DNA of 64,000 nt from Effrenium voratum. Lineage: Eukaryota; Sar; Dinophyceae; Suessiales; Symbiodiniaceae. The notes beneath the pieces are model-generated. The model was given only the letters and a program-made list of their open reading frames with translations. It made no database searches and had not been told where the DNA came from. Positions 1 through 8,400 of the stretch are shown piece by piece (the stretch's first letter is position 1; every line of letters begins with the position of its first letter). The stretch spans positions 81,898 to 145,897 of the forward strand of contig CAUJNA010000833.1 in assembly GCA_963377175.1 (NCBI GenBank), written 5' to 3'. The position numbers were made by a program, and so were the translations under genes.

Positions 1-1
1 A

Positions 2-166
2 GGAAAGTGGCACAGAACTTCTTCAGGAGAGCCACTTTGCTATGCGTACAACATCAATGGCTGCGATCAAGCAAAAGATGGTGAGAAGTGCCCAAGGGGT
101 TGGCGTCTCTGTGCGGAGCCAAAATGTTTGCAGCCACATTGCCTAAGGAGCCATGTGAAAGCTTCG
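2..166 (+). pseudogene. Zinc-finger-like N-terminal segment of the retroelement
   Basis: The frame through TGC at 38-40 reads CYAYNINGC, then KCPRGWRLCAEPKC, then LQPHCLRSH: four or more Cys and two His with CCCH-like spacing and a GW(R/H)LC core. I infer a nucleic-acid-binding finger at the front of the retroelement polyprotein. It ends at an in-frame TGA (167-169), after which the same frame resumes and reaches the methyltransferase-like motif I. The 5' end is cut by the window edge. Confidence 0.6.
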
Positions 167-274
167 TGACGGTGTCAGAAGGACTGGACAGGGTGTGGTT
201 TGCAGCAGTGCTTCATGATTGAACTTTTCTGCGGGACTGCCACAGTGTGTTCGGTCGCAAAGCAGCATGGAATG

Positions 275-548
275 CTGGTGTACATTGCGTTTGCCAATTC
301 CACTCGCTGCTTCTGAGCGGGAGTCAAGTTGTTGAGCCCCATGGGTTCTGCATCGGACCTCAGTGGCTCGGGTCCACCGTTTCTGATCTGTCTGGCTCGT
401 GAGCGTGTTCCACACACAGGAGCCGCATGCGCCCAGCATAGTTGCTCTGAGTTGGTCCAGTGATGCAAGAGCTCCAAATCCTTAGGATTGAAAACGTCAA
501 AAACTAGTATTGTCGACCTGGCACCTGCTTCTTCACTTTGTGCGAGCC
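275..548 (-). pseudogene. Inverted block of the methyltransferase-like domain
   Basis: On the minus strand this block reads, from high to low coordinate, GARSTILVFDVFNPKDLELL, then WAHAAPVCGTRSRAR, then GGPEPLRSDAEPMGL, then QRVELANAMY. These are the segments expected between motif I (plus strand, up to about 274) and the CKYLEQCNSKG / LENPTNSLFW segment (plus strand, from about 552). The block is therefore an internal piece of the same protein that has been flipped in place. Breakpoints can only be placed to within about 10 bases. The flip destroys the protein and marks this copy as dead. Confidence 0.65.
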
Positions 549-1512
549 TAACACGTGCAAGTATCTGGAGCAGTGCAATTCCAAGGGGATTTTGATTACT
601 TTGGAGAATCCGACAAACAGCCTCTTCTGGAAGACCGCGCCTTTCCTAAAGTTGCAGGATGCGGTGCAACTTTTTCACAGTGATTCACAGATGTGCATGA
701 TGGGAGGCTCCAGGCCTAAATGGACCCGCATGCTTGCAAATTTTTGCGCTGTCGCAGAGTTGAACGTCGCATGTGACAAGTTGCATGAGCGTGCGCCGTG
801 GGGCAGAACTCTCAACAAAGAGGGGCAGGAGGTTTTCGCAACCAGCCTTGAAACAGAATATCCACGTAAGTTTTGTGAGGCTGTGCTGCAATGTGTCATC
901 AGACTGCAGCTACAAAATATGCAGCTGCCTCCCATGTCTTTGTTTGACCCCAAGGACAATCCTGAGTTTGCAATGCAATCGGCTCGCATCACTGCCGAAC
1001 AGCAATCCAGGCGGAGCAGACTGCCTCCGCTTATCCCAGACACCTGCTCTGTAGGGGTGTTCTTAGTGAAGAACCCAACTGAGGTACCGTAGCTCCTCAG
1101 CCGGCTGACTTCAGATCTTCAACTGTTGACCAAAGCTGGCCTTTGGGAGACGGTGCCTAAACGATCAAAGATTTTGAGGCGATCTGCAACAACTTCCCCC
1201 TTTTCCCTTGGGGGTCTGGTCCAGGGTGACGATTGTTTTGAAGTTGCCTCCGGTCTTTCTTGGACCATGGAGGGCTTCATTTCAAAGGCTGTGGAGTTGG
1301 GACACCCCGCCAATTTCTGCAAGATGGTGACGCGGGATATTCAAGAAGCAATTCGTTTCCACTGCACACATTCAAATGCTGAGATATCAAGCGAGCCGCA
1401 GAACTGGATAGGCGTGAGAAAAGCCTTGCTGGAAGCCGAAGTCAAGCAACTGCAAATAAACGGCTTGCCTTGGCCCGTGAAATTTTGGAAAGCATCGGGT
1501 ATGAGGACATAG
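538..1512 (+). pseudogene. Methyltransferase-like C-terminal part and linker region of the retroelement
   Basis: One frame runs from about 538 to 1092 (TAG), continues in the same frame after the stop, and stays open through 1126-1512. Visible landmarks: LENPTNSLFW (resembles the ENP/ENV motif IV of C5 methyltransferases), CMMGGSRPKWT, CDKLHERAPWG, then PKRSKILRR and ELGHPANFCKM upstream of the reverse transcriptase. A complete PCxQ-type catalytic motif is not visible, so I expect a methyltransferase-derived domain with no activity. The frame shifts near 1465 into the RT frame. Confidence 0.55.
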
Positions 1513-3267
1513 ATGCATTGAAGCTTTTAGAGTTGGGATCTCCACTGGCTGGTGAGATCGAACCGGCAGCGGTCTTCGAGAAGTCCTACAAACCCTGTTT
1601 GACTACAATCTCACAGTTGGAAGATTTGGCGTGCAAAAGGAATGACTTGGTTCTGAACATGGTGCGGAGTTCTGGTTCGCTAGAGCTTGGCGAAGCGGTC
1701 CTTAACGAAACCAAGGAGGAGGTTTCCAAGGGTTGGGCTGATGGCCCATGGCCCGTGGAATCTCTTGAGCGTGGTGCCACTGTATCGAGGCGTTTCCCGC
1801 TGTCTCAGGGAGACAAAATCCGGATGATTGATGACTACTCTGTCTTGGGAGTGAATGACAGCTGCGCGATTCATTCCAAGCTTGATCTCCATGTGGTGGA
1901 CACCTTTGCGGCGACTGCAAAGTCATATTTCCGAGCTGCAGGCGATTGCAAGAAGAGTTTGGCGATGGTTGCCAAGACCTACGACTTGAAAGCTGCCTAT
2001 CGCCAGGTCCCGGTGCACAAGGACCGCCTCAAACACGCTTACTTTGCAATCTTCAATCACGTGATTGGATCCTCCGAGATTTATCGTTCTAGATGCTTGC
2101 CCTGCGGGGCAACTCACAGTGTTTACAGTTTCCTCAGATTGGCCAAGATGCTCCACTGCGTTGCTTGCCGAGGTGCGAAGCTGATAACCACGAATTTCTA
2201 CGATGATTTTATCTTGGCCAGTGCGGAGGATTTGCAAGACCCAGCGAGGAATTGCATGGAGCTGGTCTTTCTTTTTACCGGCTGGGATTTCGCTCGGGAA
2301 GGCAAAAAGGCGACTTCCTTTGCTCAGAATTGCAGTGCGCTCGGAGTGACTTTTGACCTTCGAGGATCATGCGATGGCACCCTTTTCATCAGGAAGTCTG
2401 AGAAGAGGGTGGCGGATCTTTTGGAGCTCATCACGCACGTCAAGCAAAGCAAAACTTTAAACAAACAAGACGCGTTGAAACTGAGAGGAAATCTTGGATT
2501 TGCAGACGGTTTTTTTTTGCATGGCCGCATCGGTGCTTTGGTCTTGAAGAGGCTTTCGCAGCACGCTTATGGCAGTTCCAGTACAATCGATCCAGAGCTT
2601 GAGTTGGCGCTTGACCTGATGGCTGCACGCCTCAACAAGGCCAAGCCCAAGTTTGTCTCTGCTACAACCGCCGATGAGTGGTGCGTCTTCTCCGATGCTT
2701 CTTTCGAGACCGACCAAAAGACAGGAGCTTTGGGCGGTGTCTTAATTGATTCAAGTTGCAAACGCAGAGCTTGGTTTTCCTTGAAGGTTTCAAAGGAGGC
2801 CGCGTTTATGTACGGAGCTGACCACAAAGACACAATCATTTACGTTCCAGCTCTTAGCTGCCTGCTTGCCACTCTCAATCTGGGCCGAGGAGCTTTCGAA
2901 CTCTTTCCCAACTTTGTATTGCGACAACGACAGTGTTCGTTTCGCCTTAACCAGAGGAACTGGACAAGGTGCAGTTGCAGAGGCGATCATGCTTAGGCAT
3001 TCAAACTTGGAAGTGAGCTTCAACACCAATGTGTGCTTCGCAAGGGTGCCGACAGAAGCCAATCTAGCGGATCTACCTTCTCGAGGTGTTGAACGCCCAC
3101 CCCTTCCTGGTCGCCTAGATGCATCTTCACTTGCGGAGCAACACTATGCTTCATTTCGGGAAGCTGTCGAACGTAGTCGATGCGAATTGAAGAGGAAGGG
3201 GGAGGCTGGTCAATTGCATCGCCCCAAGTTCAAAAAGGTCTCATCAACTGCGCTTGCCGGAGTGTGA
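1470..3267 (+). pseudogene. Reverse transcriptase and RNase H-like region
   Basis: The frame 1470-2996 carries RT landmarks: TYDLKAAYRQVPVHKD (motif A with its Asp, about 1977-2024), RCLPCGATHSVYSF (motif B position) and FYDDFILAS (YxDD-type catalytic motif, about 2197-2223). An RNase H-like fold follows: FSDASFET near 2690 and, after a +1 frame change near 2870-2885, YCDNDSVRFALTRGTG and ANLADLPSRG near 3060-3090. The last motif resembles the end of RNase H domains in DIRS-like and some gypsy-like elements; I cannot choose between them. The region ends in a basic tail at 3267. RT copies RNA into DNA and RNase H removes the template strand, but the frame break makes this copy unable to do so. 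Confidence 0.8.
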
Positions 3268-5440
3268 CGATGAAGCTTTTCGCAGAAAATCGAATAGTCT
3301 GACGCAGGTAAAGCAAGATCACTTGCATGTGCAGTTTCATCCTTTACATGCAGAGCTTTTTGCTCAAGAGAGGTGGTGTGGGAGGGATTGCGCTTTAAAA
3401 GTGCTTTTGAAAGCCCAAAGCCCACCCACAAAACCACCCTGGACTTTCCTTTTTGGCCTAGCCCAACCTGAGGCTGGTCAATTGCTGACGTTTTCAATCT
3501 TGCTTGGGAGTTGCTATCCTTGTTCTTCATGTTTGGGACTGCGTTTGCACCCGCGTTCCTTCTGAAATGTCAACAGAATCTGGCATTCCAGAAAAACCAC
3601 TTCAACCATGAGTAACACCTGGATAGATAAAATTTAGTAGGGGATTGTTGCTCCAATCAAAATATCGTGGATCGCCATTTTCTGGCTTATGTATCTGGGT
3701 GTGTTTTTTTATGGTCCCTCTTTGGGGCTGCTTTACACAGAGAACATGAAGGGGACTCACTGGCTGCGAATGATTCGCCAGGAGCCAGTCGCCATTAGGC
3801 CGCCGCGAGTTCCCAACTCCTGATAGGCCAGCTGATTTGAGGGCTGGCAATCTCGGTTTGTTGCAAGGCTATGAGTGGGCACACCCAGTTCCCCCCCCCA
3901 CCAAGTTTCCCATGTCCCTCTTGGGAATATTAGCGACACATTTTCTGGAGCGTCCGCTGCAAGGCACCCTCGACCGTCCTTGTCAGCGCTTCCAACTGCC
4001 ACTGTGGTGCGCTTCAGAACTTTGCCACGTGTTCCTATCTGATATTGTCAGCGCAGGGTTTGCTTCTTGACCTAGAAAACAAGTTCGAAAGGACAATCTC
4101 AGTGTCAGTAAAACTAATAATCTGGAGTCGTTAAGTTTTGCCTGCCATTTGGCCCTGCCATTTGGCTCCAAGCCACAGATTTTATCCACTATTTTCGCCG
4201 TCAGCCTGCACGAGCGGTGCTCAGCTCAGCCGAGCCTTTGATCAAAGTGCATGCCCTTTGCCATTGGTGTAATCAGACTCTTTATTCTCAGAGTTGTCCT
4301 CTTGCCCGTTGCCATTGGTATTCTCTTAACATTGGGCTATTCAGAGTTATCCTTGGCCGACAACAGAAACTACTGGAATTTGGAACAGATCTTGGGCCAG
4401 GCGCAGCCCAGGTTTACACGAGGAGCTGGTTCGGAGCCTTTGTAAAAAGGAACTCACACACGCGACTGGTAGCCGAGAAACTCGCACAGACAAGAAGAGA
4501 GCTTCAAGCACACGTAACAAGCCAAGCCAAGCAAGGCTAGAGAGGGAAGCTCAGAAAAAAGTAGGAGGGCGACGAAAGCCAAAAAATAGTGTGCTGTGCC
4601 GCCACACTTGAGAAACCCCCAACAAGTGAATCGATCAGCATACTCGCCACAGCCGAGTACACACACACACAGCATAGCACATGACAAGTGCAATGCTGCT
4701 TGGACACACCACGAAGAAGTATGAAGCTCTCGTATGCTAGCATCGACACACCAGTTGCTTTAAAGCGCAGCATATCTATCCTTTACGCTTGAGCTTGGTG
4801 GGGTGCGCCAGAAGTGGCTCCATTTCTCAGCTTGACCACATTGTTCGGGTGACAAGGGCTCCAGCGCACCCCCCCCACCAGCATTCCATTTCTGATCAAA
4901 CCCAAGGCAGGCTTAAACCTAGTTGGGGTGGGTGTTTGCCCTACAAGGCGACAGATTCCTGGTTTTATGTCCACTGGGGTTCCCAAAACTGGGACCCTGG
5001 CGTTTAATCAATTGCGCAGCCAAGGTCATGGCTTTGCAGCCATTTTCCGGCGCTTTCGTGCTGCCGCTGCAGCCCAGCCTGGTGCTTGGAGCTCTTCGGG
5101 CTGCGGGATGTCCCAAAACGGTGCCGTTTGCGATTCACGTTTTGCGAAGGGGATCCGAAGGGGTCGAGTTTCCTTTGGTTGGGGATCCGAACGTTCCCTT
5201 TGAACAACTTGTAGGCTGTTTCTTTGGACCTGAGGTCAGAGCCGTGTGCAGCATCCTGGTGCCTTGGCGAGCGCCGAGAAGCATGCCACCAGATTTGGCT
5301 CTGTCAAGCATGATGGCAGCTGATAAGGAGTTTGGGTTGCTGTGGGCTTTTGTGAAATCCACATTCACTATGCAGCTGACTCTCAAGCAAACCGATTCAA
5401 TCGTAGCCAAGTGCGTGTTGCAAGACTGAGGCGAGGCTCA
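3268..5440. other. Intergenic stretch without a recognised gene
   Basis: About 2.2 kb between the retroelement and the light-harvesting gene. I see a short CA run near 4661-4672 and C-runs near 3891-3900 and 4870-4876. No reading frame here has recognisable motifs. A hydrophobic frame at 4251-4445 and a longer frame at 4923-5429 are the only candidates. The promoter and any missing first exon of the light-harvesting gene must lie here, but dinoflagellate promoters usually lack a TATA box and I cannot place them. Confidence 0.5.
4923..5429 (+). CDS. Open reading frame of unknown nature, possible upstream exon
   Basis: A 168-residue frame directly upstream of, and in the same frame as, the first visible exon of the light-harvesting gene, separated from it by a TGA at 5427-5429. 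I recognise no domain. A fairly hydrophobic stretch follows the internal Met of MALQPFSGAF. It could hold part of a targeting presequence exon, if a splice joins it past the stop (an AG acceptor lies at 5440-5441), or it could be chance. The evidence is only the open frame and its position. Confidence 0.2.
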   Translation: MGWVFALQGDRFLVLCPLGFPKLGPWRLINCAAKVMALQPFSGAFVLPLQPSLVLGALRAAGCPKTVPFAIHVLRRGSEGVEFPLVGDPNVPFEQLVGCFFGPEVRAVCSILVPWRAPRSMPPDLALSSMMAADKEFGLLWAFVKSTFTMQLTLKQTDSIVAKCVLQD

Positions 5441-5465
5441 GTCCTCCAAATCCAGCGGTGCGCCT

Positions 5466-8400
5466 ATGCCAGGCATTGTCGGGATATCTGTGGGTGCTGC
5501 GCTTGCAGCCACGCGAAAAGGTAGGGGCATGCCGGGCACGGCCCAGAAGGCTTCCACACAGGAAGTGCTCTTCAAGGGAGGGGCAGGATCCGTGGACGGA
5601 GGAAGCGGCTTCTCTAGTGCCCCCGCAGCATCCTCGGCTTCAGCATCGGTGTCCACAACTCTGGGCGTGCAGGCTCCGGTCGGCTACTGGGATCCCCTCG
5701 GCCTGAACAAGAACGCCGACACGGCCACGTTCAACAGGCGCAGGGCAGTGGAGATCAAGCATGGTCGCGTGGCCATGTACGCGACCATGGGATACATCGT
5801 CCCAGAGTACTACAAATTTCCAGGCGGGGAGTTACGCGAGCTTTGCAAGTCGAGAGCATTGGCATTGCGGACATCGGGGGACATCGGGGGCCATGCGGAG
5901 AGATGTCTGTTTTATCTTGCATGTCCCATAGGATACCTGTCCCCTTCTCTGGGCTTGAAGTTTTCCGACGTCCCGAGTGGCTTGGCAGCCATCTCCAAGG
6001 TGCCCGTGCTGGCCTCAGCTGTCGGTGCTCTGAGCTTGGTATTTGAGTGCCGTGGCAGCTCCTTTCAGATGGTTCGTAAGTGCCGAGTGCTGAGTCGACT
6101 GCAAGGTGCTCGGCTGGCTGCAGATTCTGTGGTTCATTGGCCTCATTGAAGGCTCTGGCTTCTTCTCCGGCCAGTATGGCCTGGGGTTCATGAAGGACGC
6201 CACCATGAACGGCACGCCTGGCGACTATGGCGTGGGATTCCCAACCTTCGTCGGAAGGGTCTCGGACCCTACGGCGAAGTCAACGAAGTTGGCAGCCGAG
6301 CTTTCCAATGGCCGGCTGGCGATGATGGCCATCATCGGCATGTTTTTCCAAGATGGTTTCCCAGTTGCATTGGGCATGCATAAAGATAGTTTAGAAACAC
6401 ACGAGTTGACTGGCATGATTCCAACATGAAGCAGTGGTTTGAGAGCTGGCGATAGACACGATAGGGAGAATAGTTGTTCCAGAGTCCAGAGTTGATTGCT
6501 CGGATGCGGGCAATCAGTTTTGGTAGGGAAAACTCAGTAAAACTTATGGAGACCTTTGCACTTGCGGCTTTCACATGCTTTTCCTGCTTAGTGAGCGTGC
6601 AGGCCTGACTGGTTCTGCCTGGGGTGACTGGGCGCTGTACGCTGACTCTCCTTTGCGTGCTTCCACACAGGAAGTGCTCTTCAAGGGAGGGGCAGGATCC
6701 GTGGACGGAGGAAGCGGCTTCTCTAGTGCCCCCGCAGCATCCTCGGCTTCAGCATCGGTGTCCACAACTCTGGGCGTGCAGGCTCCGGTCGGCTACTGGG
6801 ATCCCCTCGGCCTGAACAAGAACGCCGACACGGCCACGTTCAACAGGCGCAGGGCAGTGGAGATCAAGCATGGTCGCGTGGCCATGTACGCGACCATGGG
6901 ATACATCGTCCCAGAGTACTACAAATTTCCAGGCGGGGAGTTACGCGAGCTTTGCAAGTCGAGAGCATTGGCATTGCGGACATCGGGGGACATCGGGGGC
7001 CATGCGGAGAGATGTCTGTTTTATCTTGCATGTCCCATAGGATACCTGTCCCCTTCTCTGGGCTTGAAGTTTTCCGACGTGCCGAGTGGCTTGGCAGCCA
7101 TCTCCAAGGTGCCCGTGCTGGCCTCAGCTGTCGGTGCTCTGAGCTTGGTATTTGAGTGCCGTGGCAGCTCCTTTCAGATGGTTCGTAAGTGCCGAGTGCT
7201 GAGTCGACTGCAAGGTGCTCGGCTGGCTGCAGATTCTGTGGTTCATTGGCCTCATTGAAGGCTCTGGCTTCTTCTCCGGCCAGTATGGCCTGGGGTTCAT
7301 GAAGGACGCCACCATGAACGGCACGCCTGGCGACTATGGCGTGGGATTCCCAACCTTCGTCGGAAGGGTCTCGGACCCTACGGCGAAGTCAACGAAGTTG
7401 GCAGCCGAGCTTTCCAATGGCCGGCTGGCGATGATGGCCATCATCGGCATGTTTTTCCAAGATGGTTTCCCAGTTGCATTGGGCACGCATAAAGATAGTG
7501 TAGAAACACACGAGTTGACTGGCATGATTCCAACATGAAGCAGTGGTTTGAGAGCTGGCGATAGACACGATAGGGAGAATAGTTGTTCCAGAGTTGATTG
7601 CTCGGATGCGGGCAATCAGTTTTGGTAGGGAAAACTCAGTAAAACTTATGGAGACCTTTGCACTTGCGGCTTTCACATGCTTTTCCTGCTTAGTGAGCGT
7701 GCAGGCCTGACTGGTTCTGCCTGGGGTGACTGGGCGCTGTACGCTGACTCTCCTTTGCGTGCTTCCACACAGGAAGTGCTCTTCAAGGGAGGGGCAGGAT
7801 CCGTGGACGGAGGAAGCGGCTTCTCTAGTGCCCCCGCAGCATCCTCGGCTTCGGCATCGGTGTCCACAACTCTGGGCGTGCAGGCTCCGGTCGGTTACTG
7901 GGATCCCCTCGGCCTGAACAAGAACGCCGACACGGCCACGTTCAACAGGCGCAGGGCAGTGGAGATCAAGCATGGTCGCGTGGCCATGTACGCGACCATG
8001 GGATACATCGTCCCAGAGTACTACAAATTTCCAGGCGGGGAGTTACGCGAGCTTTGCAAGTCGAGAGCATTGGCATTGCGGACATCGGGGGACATCGGGG
8101 GCCATGCGGAGAGATGTCTGTTTTATCTTGCATGTCCCATAGGATACCTGTCCCCTTCTCTGGGCTTGAAGTTTTCCGACGTGCCGAGTGGCTTGGCAGC
8201 CATCTCCAAGGTGCCCGTGCTGGCCTCAGCTGTCGGTGCTCTGAGCTTGGTATTTGAGTGCCGTGGCAGCTCCTTTCAGATGGTTCGTAAGTGCCGAGTG
8301 CTGAGTCGACTGCAAGGTGCTCGGCTGGCTGCAGATTCTGTGGTTCATTGGCCTCATTGAAGGCTCTGGCTTCTTCTCCGGCCAGTATGGCCTGGGGTTC

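Larger units (their letters stand above)
2..3267 (+). pseudogene. Decayed retroelement: zinc finger + methyltransferase-like + reverse transcriptase + RNase H
   Basis: A single decayed retroelement polyprotein that begins before the window. In order: a Cys/His zinc-finger-like segment (2-166, reading CYAYNINGC then KCPRGWRLC then PHCLRSH); a cytosine-C5-methyltransferase-like region with motif I ELFCGT near 221-238 and a motif-IV-like LENPTNSLFW near 600-632; a linker region (1126-1465); reverse transcriptase; RNase H-like domain. Breaks: in-frame TGA at 167-169, an inverted internal block at about 275-548, in-frame TAG at 1090-1092, a frame change near 1465, and a +1 frame change near 2870-2885. 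The order of domains follows the reading direction, so this is one element and not several genes. It is almost certainly non-functional as a unit. Family assignment beyond an RT/RNase H retroelement is inference; long terminal repeats were not found. Confidence 0.8.

Noticed and set aside
4251..4445. Hydrophobic 64-codon frame as signal-peptide exon of the light-harvesting gene
   Set aside because: No ATG at its start, no clear donor site joining it to 5441, and more than 1 kb away; too weak to annotate.
5466..6149. Separate 227-codon light-harvesting proteins in each unit
   Set aside because: These frames read through introns 1 and 2 and end in intron-derived sequence (VVHWPH); the conserved helix 2 and helix 3 lie in another frame that splicing joins.
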